A stretch of 64,000 nucleotides of DNA from Ichthyophthirius multifiliis (taxonomy: Eukaryota; Ciliophora; Oligohymenophorea; Hymenostomatida): contig NW_004086341.1 in NCBI RefSeq assembly GCF_000220395.1, forward strand, positions 1 to 64,000, read 5' to 3'. The notes beneath the pieces are model-generated. The model saw nothing but the letters and a program-made list of their open reading frames with translations, ran no database searches and was not told the origin of the DNA. Of the stretch, positions 24,309 to 38,028 are shown in pieces. The position numbers and the translations under genes are program-made. Numbering within the stretch: the first letter of the stretch is position 1; the number at the start of each line of letters is the position of its first letter.

Positions 24309-24952
24309 ATGGGAAACGAATAATCATAAAACTTACATTAAAATTAGCCTTCATAATACTATGAATAATAACATTTTCCTCCTGTTGACCGTTTTCGTCC
24401 CTCATCAAACAAATATAATAACTACATTTACCCCTAATCAGAAAATTAGCAAATGTAAGATTCATTAAGAAAAAGCAATAATAATCATTCTTAATATTTA
24501 TAATAATAATAACCTTATTAATAAAAAGAAAACTAACGTTTTAATATGACTGAAGCGAGTATAAATAAAGAAGAAGAAAAAGAGTAAATAGAAATACAGC
24601 CATATAAATAATTTAGACCAAGAATGTAAGATATAGATAGCAGACATAGTGTATATTTAGAAAATGTAAATAAAAATGATGAATTACTACGAGAAATAAA
24701 TAGAACATAGTTCAAAACAGAAGCTTCAATCGAACAAATGAATAAATAAGAAAAATAGTAATTAATTATTAACTAATTAGGTCGTTTAGCTTATTTAGAA
24801 GAAAGAATAGAACTGCTTCAAAAAGAAACCAGCAATTAGGTTTTTCACCTTTAATACAAGCATAAAAATATACTCAATTATTAAGCTGATTATAATAAAT
24901 TAAGAGATGAAACAAGTAAATAAATTGTATGAAAAATATATATTTATTTTTT

Positions 24953-24993
<41 letters not shown>

Positions 24994-25512
24994 AAAAAAA
25001 AAAAAATTAAAAAAGTTGCACATCATGCTAGAATATATGCATTTGAATAACAAACCAAAATGAAAGATTTTAGCCGAATAAATGATGAAGTGGAAGAAAA
25101 AGAAGAATAAACTAAAGCCTTAATCTAAAAAATCAACCTTTAAAGTGAACAATTAGACTATTGGAAATAAAAAGCTAATATAGATGATAATTGTATATCT
25201 ATTATTACCAATTTAAGGTTTAGAACTTAATATTTAATGTAGGAAAATTAAAGATTATAAGATGCACTTTATTAAGATGAGGAATATGCGGATATTAAGT
25301 CAGTTGTATATGATGCTAAATAACTTTAAATGTAATAAGAAATATTTGAAGATGCTGAAAATTTGCTAAGGGATGCGTATGAGTCAGGTACTTATGATAA
25401 TATAATGAATGATAAATAAACAACTAAAAAAGGTGATTAAAAAATTGAGAGTGTAAAAAAAATTATTAATAATACAGAGATTAAAACTAATAAATAAAAA
25501 AGATTAAGTTGA
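24309..25512 (+). CDS. uncharacterised coiled-coil protein, Gln/Pro-rich N-terminus
   Basis: Exons 24309-24915 and 25016-25512 (100-bp intron, GTAAAT...AAAAG, filled with a long poly-A) give 367 residues. The first 90 residues are Gln/Ser/Tyr/Pro-rich and disordered (for example QHFPPVDRFRP), probably a flexible tail. From about residue 115 there is a long coiled coil: LLREINRTQFKTEASIEQMN, LGRLAYLEERIELLQKETSN, then after the intron AHHARIYAFEQQTKMKDFSR and ITNLRFRTQYLMQENQRLQD. It ends in a short basic tail (KTNKQKRLS). There is no membrane span. This shape is common in ciliate cytoskeletal or basal-body proteins, but I cannot name it. Two minus-strand open frames over this gene are antisense artefacts. 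Confidence 0.78.
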
Positions 25513-26116
25513 TTATTAAATATTTATATATAAATTATTTTTTATAGATAAATTATAAAAAAAGAATAATTTTATTTATATTTTTTGCATATATTTATGT
25601 AACTTTTATTGATAATTTTTTTTTTTAAATAAAATTTAAATTTTTTTTTATTAATTCATAAATTAAAAATATAAAAAATAATATTTATTTCACAAAATTA
25701 TTAATTTAATTTTTAATATTTATCTAAAAATTATTTATAAAAATAAAATTGTTATTTATTAAATGAAGTATCTAAAAAAATATATATTTTGTAAATTATA
25801 TAATTAAAAAAATATATTTTTCTTATTTTTATTGAAATAAATAATTAAAAATTAATTATATATTTTATTTAAAAAATACAAGAATAAAAAAAAAAAAATT
25901 TATTAAAAAAAATTATAAATATTAAAAATTATTTTAATATAATATAAATAAAAAAATAAAATAAAATAAATATAATTATATTAAGCTTTCATGCAATAAT
26001 AATATTAAATAAATATAACAAAAATGAATAAATAATAATAATAAAAAAATATAATTAATAAAAGAATTTAAAAATAATTAAAAATAAATAAAAATATTAA
26101 TATATATATATAAATA

Positions 26117-26158
<42 letters not shown>

Positions 26159-26809
26159 TTAAATTTATATTTATATTTATATTTTTTTTTCTTTTATAAT
26201 TTTTTTTTATTTATTAATATATATTATTTTATTATATATATCATTTTTTTTATAATTATTTTATTTTATATTAAAATTTTATCTCAAGAAGAATATTATA
26301 AGTTATTATTAATTAATATTTATCTTTTTTATAAATTATTTTGATATAATATATTTTTTTATATTTATATTCAAATATGTTTTATCTTCTTTATTTTTAT
26401 TTAATCTATCTGTAATAAGATTTATTTTTATTTAAAAATAAATTCTTTTTGAAAATTTTATTCTTTGTTTTTTTAATTATTTTCAAAATTTTAAAATTTA
26501 TAGATTTCTTTTTAATAAACTAATATTAAGAATTCATTTAATAATTTTTATAAATAATCAAAATATTTATTTTTTTATTTTAATTTTTATTACTTATTTT
26601 TAATAAATTAGATTATTATTATATTTATTTATTTTATTTCTTCTTATTATACTTTTTTTTTCAATAATTTCTAAGTTAAAATAAGCTATATAGTATTAAT
26701 AAAATTCAATTATTTAGTAAGTAAAAAATTTATGTTTTTTTTAAATATATAAAAAAACTTAAAAAATTAATTAAAAAATAATTATAAATTTTTAAAATTA
26801 ATAAAAAAA
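25513..26809. other. intergenic A/T desert
   Basis: About 1.3 kb with TA tracts (26120-26151) and poly-A/T. A 99-codon minus-strand frame at 26241-26537 was considered and rejected. The right end contains the promoter of the gene at 26810. Confidence 0.5.
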
Positions 26810-28529
26810 ATGGATTCAGATTATTTATTATATCGTCAAATATTTTGTAATAAAAAGAGTTTAATGAGAAACAGGTTAAGAGCCATATTAAATAGGAAAG
26901 CTATAAATAAAACCCGCTAAAAATATTAGGATAATATTTTTTCTATAGAAAATTTCATATAAGATATTTAAGGTAATCTTAGTATTGGATTATAAATAAT
27001 AAAGCTCAAATGTTATATAAATGAAAATATAGAATATTTCTTAAATAATGTAATACTCAATGAATAAATAATAAATGAATCTATTTATATACTTAAGCAT
27101 ATTTAAAATTAATAAAACAAAGAATTACTTATATCTTTATTCGAATTTCTTTAGTTTTTCTTATCGAAATTCAATAATAATTTATTTATAGAAAAATATT
27201 TTCTTTAAAACGGATATATTGAAGATCTCAAAACTCTAATAATTGAAGATGAATAAAATAATTTCAATGAAACAAATATTTAAGTGATTTTTAATTTTGA
27301 AATTTATATCTAAATATAATATATATTTTATTAATTTTTTATTTTATATATATATATATAATAAAAAAAAGGCTCTACGTTTGTTAATAATAGTTATATA
27401 AAATAATAAATTAGTTGTAGAAAATATTCATAACTCATAATTTCAAAATTATTTGCTTGGAAAATATTCTTAAGCTTTAAAAGATTAATAATCTCTTGAC
27501 TATTCTCTCTGTATGAAAATTATAATATTTATATAATTATTAATTAATGAAAATATGACATTTCAATAAGCATAATTAGTATATAAAATATATACTTTTT
27601 ATATATTTTTTATTAAAAAAAAAAATCAGTTTAAAGGATGTATTTATTTTACAGAAAAATTATTTAAAAATTTACTTTAATAAAATTTTCCTCTTTTAGG
27701 TTCAAGTATATAAATATTTGGGATGAGCTTATATTCTATTTCACTTCATTTAAAAAAGTATAATATATAGGATTTACCATCTTAAATATGTTTATTATTT
27801 AAATCTTTTCAAATACTAAACTATAATGGAGTTTCTTTAGAAGAAAAATTTAACTTAATGAAATACGTGTTAGAAAATATAGATATATTAAGAAAAAACT
27901 ATATCATGTTTGAAATATCACCCTAATTTCTTTAAATAGCTATTTAATAATAAATGAGTGAAGAAATCTCTACTGTTGTTTATTCTTTAATTTCTAAATT
28001 GATAGACCTTGATTAACTTATGTTTGATTATTTTACTTAAAATGATTTTATAAATAAATATATTTTTCTTTTCACAAACTCTTTACATGAAGAGTAAATG
28101 TTAAATATACTTTTTTACGTTTTTATTAAGTCATAAAAAGATATGTAAATATTTCCACTTGTCACAGATTAAGTTTTTCTCAAAAATTTAATTAATTTAG
28201 GCACACAAAATCTTAATATTTAAATTTAATTTATGGCAATTCGTTTATTATAGTTATGCTTTTAACTTGGATGCTTTGGTGTTTCTTAAGTTTAATAAAA
28301 TTATTTTGATTTTAATTTTGATTAATAATTATAAATTAACTTTTCACTTGAAAATTAAAATGGCTAACTTAGTGATTAATCCAATAATATTATTTATTAA
28401 AATATTTAACAAATATAAGGCTTATCTTTAATAAAAAATTATCTTGATAAAGATGAGACTCCTGAAGATTAACAAAATAGAAATTATATTAGTTTACTTA
28501 TGAATTATTATTATATAAATTAGTAATGA
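26810..28529 (+). CDS. armadillo/HEAT-like helical repeat protein, possibly divergent importin-alpha
   Basis: Three exons, 26810-27283, 27372-27578 and 27630-28529 (all phase 0), give 526 residues, almost exactly importin-alpha length. The N-terminus has a basic segment NKKSLMRNRLRAILNRKAIN that could act as an IBB-like region. The rest is repeated pairs of hydrophobic helices (IINESIYILKHIQNQQNKEL; ALRLLIIVIQNNKLVVENI; DLPSQICLLFKSFQILNYNG; MSEEISTVVYSLISKLIDLD), ending with an Asn/Gln-rich acidic tail. Canonical importin-alpha WxxxN asparagine-ladder motifs are not evident, so the assignment is structural rather than sequence based. If it is an importin-alpha-like adaptor it would be strongly diverged; another ARM or HEAT scaffold is equally possible. 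Gene structure is solid. Confidence 0.7.
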
Positions 28530-30053
28530 AAAATTTTATTAATTAGTTTTATATTTAATTTTAATAAAATATAACTAAATAGTAATAATCAAAATAGAAT
28601 AATTTATATATATAATTTATACATATTTTTTATCAAAAAAACACTTTTTTTTTATTCGGAATTTTTTTAAAGTTTATAGTTTAATTAAATTTATATTTGA
28701 AAAATAGAAAAATTAATTAAATTTAAATTATAAATTATCCATACTATCTAATAATATATATAATGCTTTAATTTTATTTTATATTCCAAAAATATAAAAA
28801 TTTATCGTCTGTAATATTTTTATTAATTTTAATATTTTTAATTATTTTAGGAAAATATTAATTATATTTAAAAGGTTATTTTTACATATATTTAAAATAG
28901 GTTTTATGTTTTATTTTTTATGAAAAATATTTATAGATTTTAATAAACTTAATAAATATATTGTCTTAACATAAAATTAAGTAAATTATTTTTAATATTT
29001 TATATGGTTAAGAAATTATTTAAATAAAATTTATTTTATTATTTATATGAATATTGTATAAAAGAAAAAATATTTTATAATTTGAATATTTAGTTTTATT
29101 TATAAATTTTTATTTTACAAATTAAAAAATATAAAGTAATAATAATAAAAAAAGGATAAATATTATTAAAAAAAATTAATAGAATTAGTATTTTTTTATA
29201 AAATAAATAAATAAAAAAAAAATATTTATTAAAAAATAATTCTAAAATAATATACATATAAATTATATATATAATAAATATTAATATATTAAAAATAAAA
29301 ATAAAAAAAATTAAAAATTAATTAAAATTACATATAAAAAAATAATTAAATATTAAATGTTGTAAAATGTAAATAAAATATAAATATATATATAAATTAT
29401 ATATATTTTTTTTTTTTATAAATATTTTTTAAATTTAAATATTTATAGATTAAATATAATTTTTTTATATTTATTCAAATATTATATTTTTTTATAATTT
29501 TTTTTATAATATAAACATAAACTACATTTACATTTTATTTTTTATTTTTTAAACATATATTATTAACATTTTTTTATGTTTAATTCCATTTTTTATATTT
29601 TTTTTAAATAAAATTTTTATTTTTTTAATATTTATTAGTACTATAAATTAATTTTTACATTTAATATTGTATTCTTTTTTTTACTTTATTTAAATTTAAT
29701 AATATTACTTTTATTTTTAATTTTTTCTTTTCTTATTAGTTTTTATAATTTTAAATAATGTAATATATATAAAATTATTAATATTTAAATTATAATTAAT
29801 ATTCCTTATTTTTATATATTCTTATTCTTATTATTATAATAATAAAAAAAATTTATTAAAATAAAAATTAAAAAATATTTAAATAATTACATATAATTTA
29901 TAGTTTTTAATTTACTATTAAAACTAAATGTTTAATACATAAATAAATATAAAAGTAAAATGAAAAAATTATAATAAATTCTTATAAAATAATTAATATT
30001 AAATTATAAAAAATAAATTTTTTGTTAATTCAACGACTATATTCTTAATTATT
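28530..30053. other. intergenic A/T desert between convergent genes
   Basis: About 1.5 kb of nearly pure A/T between the stops of the armadillo-like gene (+) and an unknown gene (-). Frequent poly-T and TA runs; no open frame with protein-like composition. Confidence 0.5.
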
Positions 30054-30872
30054 TCAATATTCTGATTAATAAGAACTATTTTCAGTTTCTTCATCCGAGC
30101 TTGTACATAATAGTTATTTTCTTTTTTTTCTTTTATTATTATTTTCCTCTTAATAATTCCTATTTACTTTCTATGTATTTCTTCTTTATTTTTTTTATTA
30201 ATTTTCATTTTCAAAATATAAATATTATAATTTTTCAATAATAGTTTATCCTGTTTAATTATTAATTCCAAGAATTTTATTGAAATCGTTTTTATTTTCA
30301 ATTTTTTAATAGAAAAATTGTAATTTTTCATAATCATCCTCGTTTAAATTTGCAACAATTTTTTTCTTTCTCTAATTTTTAATGTTATTTTTAAATACTT
30401 CAGGAATTTCTACATCATACTTCTTTTCATAATATAGTAATAATTCGATTTTTTTCTTACAATCTTTTTATTTTTTTTCATTTATTTCTTAAGTTAGGCT
30501 TTCTTGTTTAGATTTATATGATGTCTTTTTATTATCTTAGATTGTTTCTTCTATTTATGTTTCTTATTTAATTAATAGTTCAGGAAAAAATCTTTTAGTT
30601 TATTCTAGTTAAGGTTTAAATTAGTTCAATAGAATATTATTTTTATCAATTTTTTAATATATATATGATAATTCTAATAAAACTTCACTTACTTATTTAA
30701 GTTTGCTTAGTATTTTTTCAGTTTCTTTTTGTTTGTTTATTGAAGTATGTATAAAGTTTATAAATATACTAATATTTTATTATATTAACTTCAAATAGAA
30801 ATGCTAAATATTTGTATTATTATCATAAGATTGAAAAAGTAAACTATTCAACATATTATCATTTAAATTCAT
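30054..30872 (-). CDS. uncharacterised 272-residue protein, basic C-terminus
   Basis: Single exon from ATG 30872 (MNLNDNMLNSLLFQSYDNN) to TGA 30054. The N-terminal half is helical (QKETEKILSKLKQVSEVLLE). The middle contains YYEKKYDVEIPEVFKNNIKN and KKKIVANLNEDDYEKLQFFY. The C-terminus has a dense basic patch (QQKKQRRNTQKVNRNYQ, NNNKRKKRKQLL), like a nuclear localisation signal, and ends in an acidic/Ser tail (CTSSDEETENSSYQSEY) with CK2-like sites. No known domain is recognised. Nuclear location is an inference from the basic clusters. The frame is open with no intron needed. Confidence 0.72.
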
Positions 30873-32212
30873 AGTTTTTTTTTTTTTTTTTTCTTACAAA
30901 ATTATAATTATAATAATATTATTTTGATATTTTTTTTAGAAGAATAAAAATAGTTATTTGAGTAAAAATTTTGATAGAAATTATTAGAAATATTCAATAA
31001 AAAAAAAAAGCAATTAAATAATAAATTAAAGGTATTAATTTAATTTACATATACAATTATATAATTAATATTATAATTATTAATATTAATATAATTAATC
31101 AAAAATTTATATTATTATTTAAATTTATGTTAATTTTTAAAAAATAAAATTATTATTATTAATATATTATACGTGTGAATTTTTTTAATTAACTAAAGGC
31201 AAATATTTTATTTTTATTTTAAATAATAATTATACTAACATTCTTTAATTAATAATTATTAAAATTATTTAACAATAAAAGAACAAAAAAAATTAAATTT
31301 AATTTTTTAATACCAATATTAAATAAAAAAGTATATAATATAAATAATAAAAATATTAAATAAATAATATATTATATTACTAATAATAATTAAATAATAT
31401 AATAATTTTAAAAATATAATTTATTAATTTAAAAAATATAATAATAAATATATAATATATTAAATATTAAATTATATATATATATATATTATATAATTTA
31501 TATAATTTGATATAAATTATTTTAATGATAAATTTTAAAATTTAATATAAATAATAAACTAAAATATGTTTTAAATATTTTAATAATTAATAAACTTTCG
31601 CAAAAATATTAATAAATCTAAATTATTTGATATTAATAAAAGTTTTTGATTGTAGTTTTTTTTTTTATATTAATTTAAAATATTTAAAATTTTAGCTTTT
31701 AGTTTTTAAGATAAGTAATTTTCATAACAATTTCATAATTATTTTTTATATTTATACATTATATAGGATTTTTTTAAAAAAAAATATTTTATATATTTTT
31801 ATTTTCATATAAAAAATTAAAAAAAAAAAATTACTATTTTTAATAAAATAAAAAAATAGTAAAAATAAAAAACATAATGAAAATAAAAAATTAAAAAAAT
31901 AAAAAAAATATAAATAAAAAATTATATTAAAAATAAAGAATATATAAATTAATCAATAGTAAAAATTAAAAAAATATATAAAAAAAAATTTAAGAAAAAA
32001 AAATAAATAAAAATTAATTTAAAGGATAAATTAATTATAAATACACAAAAAAAAAAAAATTATAATAAATAAAAATATTTATAAAAATATATATTAATAT
32101 TTTTATATATTTTATATTTATATATTATATATTTATAAATTTATATATATATATTTTTATTTAAATATATTTATATATTTTATTATATATGCATATATAT
32201 ATTAAAATATAA
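30873..32212. other. intergenic A/T desert
   Basis: About 1.3 kb between the start of the unknown gene at 30872 (-) and the 3' end of the RhoGEF gene at 32213 (-). TA-rich and poly-A runs; nothing recognised on either strand. Confidence 0.5.
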
Positions 32213-35106
32213 TCATATAATTTCAGTTTCATCTTCTATTCTTTATTATTCATAATTTTTAAATTCATTTTAATATGCATTAATTAGTTAACTTATTTCG
32301 AAACTATTACCTGTATTAAATCTTAATTCAATATTATCATAAAACACAAATGTGGCAGATTATGGAAAAGCTTTTATCTCTTTTACATTAGAAATAGTAT
32401 TTTAGAATATGACATTTTTTTTCTCCTCATTAATTATTCTAAAATATTTTTAATTAATACATACATAAACCCAATCTTCTAATAAAATATCCCATTATTT
32501 AGCTTATTTGAGTGTTTTTGAATAAGACTACACATAAAATAAACTTGATCCATAAAGAAAATTTCCTTAAATAGAATTAAGTAATAAAACTGAACTTATT
32601 TTTACAAAATTTCCTTTATATTATATTTCTATTCCGCTGCTAATATTTTTGATTTCATCTTTGATAGTTTCTATATATAAAATTAAATTATCTATCCAAA
32701 CCTATTCATTTTATTATTTAAAAACAATAACTGGTAAAAAAGACTTCATATATTTAGCCAGGAAATTCTTTTATATATTATCTATACTCTCTTAATGATA
32801 TATCAATAGGAAAAAAGCACCATATAGGTAATATTCTTCCATTTTTAGTATATATTTTGTCTATTTGATCTCATAATATACTTAAGCAACTATTAAAGTC
32901 AATAAAACAGGGTCTGTAGAGTAAAAATCATTCGATATCCATAAATATTTCACCATTTTTATTTTAAATGAAGGCCTTTTTTTTATTCCTAAGGATGAAT
33001 ATAATACGTTTTTTAATTTTTGGGATATTTCCTCTTCTTCTTCTTTTATTATTTTATAAAGTTATTCGTGTAAATCGAGTGTTTTAATGCTTTTGTTGTC
33101 ATATTAAATTTATAAACGGAATTCTTGGAAAACTTAAAGACCTATTTTTTGAGCTAAAATACCTATAATTTTCTATGTATTAGCCTGTTTTTCCATTTTT
33201 AAATCGAAAAATCTATCATCTAATAGATATATGGTTATTTTAAAGAATTCACTATTTAAATAGGAAGAAGCAGATGATAAAAAGGAGGAAATTTTGGAAA
33301 TATTGTCTTCATTTTATTTTAAAATTTTTTCTATTTAAGAACTATTTTATTCGTGGAAATCAAAAAAATTAACCGGCAAGCCCAAAAAACTTAAAAAGAG
33401 TTCGGATTTCCCACTTTAGAGTATAATTTATGGATTTTCAAGTATTTTTTATAAAAAATTCTCAATTTATAATTTCCTTTCTTCAATAACTTTAGTTTTC
33501 AAATTAGTTAAAAAATTTAAATTAGATAAATGAGGTAATATTATTTTTAATTCTTTCATATTTTTTTAAATAAACTCTTCTAATTTAACCATTTCCGAAT
33601 ATCTTAAAAAAATCTTATTTTTTTGTAAATTTTACCCCTTTTTTAGAATTATTTCGATTATATAAACTGTATATTTATTCTTTATTTTTGTATACGAAAA
33701 TCTCTATTCAGTACCTATAATATTAACTTAGATAAAAAAAGAATTTTCCGGTAATTTTATTTATAAATTTTTTATTATTTAAGTATATATTTTTTATATT
33801 ATGGCATTTTTTTAATCTTTTGTGTTTACAGAAAATATTAAAATGTCGTTTTTACCAATAATTTTTATTAAATTTTGAAAATATTTAAAATCTTCTAAAT
33901 TTTATAAAGTAGAATATTCATTTAAAATAAGTAATTTATAAAATTTTTCTTTTTTAAAATAAATTTCTTCTGATGTATTTTAATTATCATTATCATTTTA
34001 TTTTTTAACACTAATTAATAAAAATTACGTAAAAAAATACACTTCTACATTTTTTTCTTTATTTTCTTAAAAAATATACATTTTTTCACTCCATAAAAAA
34101 CTATTTTTTTCCAAAAAAAATTCTTTAATTTATTTCTCGTTTTCAAATAAATTCCATAGATTTTCCTTTATTTCTAAAGTGAATTTTCTCCATAATTTCT
34201 CACTCATTTTTTTCTTTATATATTTTTCCATTTAATTATTGTTTTCTTGACAAATTTCTTAAAATTTCTTCACTCCCTATTCTATATTTTCATAATCAAT
34301 ATCATCTTTTTCACTATATTTTAACATATCCTATAATAAAAGGATATATCTGGGAATTTGTTAAACAGGTTTTATCATTATTGAGTCTAAATATAGTCCT
34401 TTTTGTTCCTTTTATTTCATAAAAGTGTCTAATTATTCATTTTATTATCTATTTGTTTCCACTAATTTTTATGAATTCTCATAATTATTCAAATAATCCT
34501 AATAAACTGCGAATCTAGGGGCATAGTCAACACAAATTTTAGCTGAAAAAGGTTTAATAGAGTTCATTTTTTATAGGAAAAAAGTACTAAGTTCGAAAAT
34601 TTAATCAACATTAGAAAATATTTTCTAAAGTTTTTGTTAATTGAAAAATTTAAGATTATCAAATGGAATATTAAATTCATTTTTCAAAATTTTCAAACTA
34701 TCATTATATTTTTATTCTTTTTAAATTAATTCATTAATTATATTTTATTTATATTTAAAACGCTAAAATTTAATTTTATATTTTCTTCTAATTAATCTTC
34801 CCTTAAATAAAGCTTATATTTTTACGATTTACTTATAAAATATAGTATCTTATTTGATTTTTGTTTAAATATCTTAAGAAATTATTGATATTTCGGAATT
34901 TAATACGTTTTTTTATTTTCCGATTACTTTTTTAGATATTGTCGATAAAAATTATGAAAAATTGGAACTTTTTACATCCGACATAGATACACTATTATTT
35001 TCGCCTATATTTATTTAGTATTATTTACTTTTTTTATATTTTATATTTTACATAATTAACTTAGTTCATCATTATCATTATCTTTTTATTTTATATTTAC
35101 GTCCAT
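32213..35106 (-). CDS. IQ-DH-PH-PX-FERM multidomain Rho guanine-nucleotide exchange factor
   Basis: Exon 35106-35052 and a single 2.8-kb exon 35004-32213 (47-bp intron) give 948 residues with no internal TGA. Residues about 82-96 are an IQ motif (IQALFKGRLIRRKYK). About 106-280 is a DH/RhoGEF domain: NELIQKEQKYNDSLKIL at its start and the hallmark DSIMIKPVQQIPRYILLLQD near 225. A PH domain follows (about 303-420, FLEKNSFLWSEKMYIF ...). A PX domain comes next (about 443-566: KNKYTVYIIEIILKKGQNLQ, FLRYSEMVKLEEFI, EERKLQIENFLQKIL). The last 350 residues look like FERM: an F1-like ubiquitin fold (FFKITIYLLDDRFFDLKM), a helical F2 and an F3/PH-like end (ATFVFYDNIELRFNTGNSF). It should activate Rho/Rac GTPases at phosphoinositide membranes, with calmodulin binding at the IQ. 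DH and PX are firm; PH and FERM are weaker. Confidence 0.82.
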
Positions 35107-35449
35107 TTTTTTTTTTATTTATTTGGAAATAATAATAATTAATAAACTAATTTATTATCATTAAAATTTATAATGGATTTATAATGTTATTAAGTTTTTT
35201 TATAAGATATAAATATATATTTACGTTATGCATTTAATAAAATAATATATTTAAAGATATATATTTTTAAGTGTATACCTTTTTTTTATTTGATTGAAAT
35301 AAAAAATCAAAATCAAATAAAACAATTAACATATTAAATAATATTTTTAATACATAAACTATGTATTATTTAATAAACATTATCAATTAAAAAAATAATA
35401 ATTATACTTTTTTTATTATAAAAAAAATTATAAATTTAAATAAAAAATT

Positions 35450-35944
35450 ATGGAACATATATGTAAATAATATTTGTATTGTATAAAATGTTCAAAAAAT
35501 GCTTGCCAAATATGCCATATAAATTTACAACATGAAGATTACATAATTGATATAGACTAATGTTATACCTAAAATATTAATATACTTACTTAAAACACAT
35601 AAGATTACGCTATAATATAAAAGAGCCTTGAATAAATCAAAAATACATGTGAATTACATATATAATAATTAAGTGCAACAATAAATAATATATTTTTTAA
35701 CAGCAGAATAATTGATCTATATAAAGAAAAAAATTACACTAAATTTATACAGTTATTATTAAAAAACTATAATTATATTTCTCAAAATAAATTAGAACTA
35801 AAGCATAATAGAAACTTATAAATAGATAAAAATTTTATGTAAGAAAATTTTTATTAATCAATATAAACATTAAATGAATATTTCTAACATTAAATCAACT
35901 TTATAAGTAATATTATACTATAAAATATTCAAGATACCTAATAA

Positions 35945-36002
<58 letters not shown>

Positions 36003-37129
36003 TTTAATTTTAATAATAACATTTATAATAATAATAGCAAGTATAATAATTATTATTAAAGTAATAATAAATTCCATAAGAAATTTTAATTAAAAAAACT
36101 AATTGTATATAGTCTTGTTTAAATAATGAAATTGTTTAAAATAATAAATCCATAAATAATGATAATAAAAACGATCATTTTAACTTTATAGCCTTTAAAA
36201 ATACATAAATATATAATATTTAAACATTTTCTTTATTAGATTTGAATATGTGTAAAGAAATATGTCAATAAAAACAGGTAGTAGTTTGCTTTTCGTTTTA
36301 AAAATAGATAAAAATATTATTTTTTGATGAAATTAATTAAAAATTCAATGAAATAAAATAACATATATTCTAAAATGACCAATATGAAGGAAATATAAAA
36401 AAATTTAAATAAATACATTTTGGCACTAAAAATATTATTTTTGTACTTTTATTCAGTGGTGAAATATATGTTTGGAAAAGTAATTAATAAATGAAACTTT
36501 TCTATAAAAACGTAAGTGATTTCGATATTATTATTAATAAAAATAGTCTTTTTTGTATAATATACACTTTCAGTTAATAAATAGTTATGTATAATGCCAA
36601 ATAAGGGACTAAAATCGATATTTTTCATACTAAATAGTGCTCTTAATTAATTTCTTGGATAAATAGTAATAATATATATATTTCATTTATACATAATAAT
36701 AATTTTTGTGCTCTTCTTTTACATAAAAATAAAACTGAAGCGGAAAAATGCGAAATATTATATGAAACAACAACTTATGACTTATAAGCTATTAGTAATT
36801 TAAAATATTATAAAGAAGATTAAGTTATATGTACCAGTCCTAAAGGAGACTTATATATTTTCGATATATAGAGCTAATAATAAACTTATATAAAATATAA
36901 AAGAGCTTAAGAAAACTAATAAATAGAATTACTAGATTTATAAATTTTTGAAAATAAATATGTATTTATGTGTTTTAATAACCTTATAAGAATTAAAAAT
37001 TTAAGAAATTTATATCTTCCTTAAACTATTTTTAAATGCGCTTCTATGGAAATAAAAAATAATAATTTTATTATTTATTATTTAACTTATAAAGATGATT
37101 CTATATAGATACATAATATTTAATTCTGA
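35450..37129 (+). CDS. B-box zinc-finger protein with coiled coil, polyQ and WD-like C-terminus
   Basis: Single exon, 559 residues from ATG 35450 to TGA 37129. The N-terminus MEHICKQYLYCIKCSKNACQ followed by IC and HINLQH spaces Cys/His as in a B-box zinc finger (YC-x2-C-x4-C-x2-C, then paired His). A coiled-coil stretch (KSLEQIKNTCELHIQQLS) and a Gln block follow; the Gln block is encoded by a (TAA)n microsatellite at 35948-36001. The C-terminal 300 residues have beta-strand repeats of WD/Kelch flavour (FVLLFSGEIYVWKSN; DQVICTSPKGDLYIFDIQ), so a degenerate propeller is inferred. This resembles TRIM-like B-box plus coiled coil plus propeller proteins without a RING finger, common in ciliates. 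Whether it binds a ligand or has ligase activity cannot be told; no RING is present. Confidence 0.72.
35948..36001 (+). repeat. (TAA)n microsatellite read as polyglutamine
   Basis: Eighteen TAA triplets in frame inside the B-box gene. On the ciliate code they encode a Gln run; on the standard code they would be a wall of stop codons. Confidence 0.9.
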
Positions 37130-37173
37130 TAAAATAAAATAAAATAAATAATATATTTTAATTTTATTTATTA

Positions 37174-37206
<33 letters not shown>

Positions 37207-38028
37207 ATATATTTTATTTATAAGTTATTATTATTATAAAATTTTTAAAATTTATTATTCTATATTGTTCATCAACATATATATTAATTATTTTTCATAT
37301 TATTATTTAGAAAATATTTTTTAATTAATAGGTTACATAATTTTATAATATGTATTATTTTTATTATATATATATAATATTAGAAAAAAAATATATATTA
37401 TATTTATAATAAATATAATATATATTATAATTTTTATATTTATTATATAGACTTAAAAAAATTAAAATATAATGTATTTGGATACAAATAATAGTATATA
37501 ATTTATATTATTTTAATTTTTTTTTTTATATATTTATTTTTTATATTTAATATTATATTTTTTTATTTATTATAGTTTTTTTTAATATTATATTTTTTTT
37601 TTTTTTATATTTTTTATTATACATCTTTTTTTTTATATAAATATTATATTATATTTTATATTTTATTTTATTTAATATATTTATTTTTATTTAATTTAAT
37701 TAATTTATTTTAAATTAATATACAAAATTAAATTATAATAATAATATTTTATTTAATATATCCATAATATGAAGAATAAAATAAAATTTAATAATTAATT
37801 TATTTTAAAAATTATACAAATACAAATAAATATGTACTCTATTTTATATTCAAATAAAAATTAAATTCAAATATAAATTATTCATACTAATTATATTAAT
37901 TTTGTTTTTCTTTCCTTTCATTATATAAATTGAAATAAAAATAAATAATTTTTATCTTTTTAAAATCAATAGAAATACAAAAATAAAACAAATATAAAAT
38001 AAATTTTTTAAAATATATATATAAAAAA
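37130..38028. other. intergenic A/T desert
   Basis: About 900 bp between two plus-strand genes, with TA tracts at 37172-37211 and long T runs. No gene was recognised. The last 100 bases hold the promoter of the MORN gene. Confidence 0.5.

Noticed and set aside
26241-26537. Minus-strand 99-codon frame (MNSQYQFIKKK...)
   Set aside because: Lys/Ile/Asn-only composition as expected of random A/T DNA with one stop codon; a possible upstream exon has no start codon.
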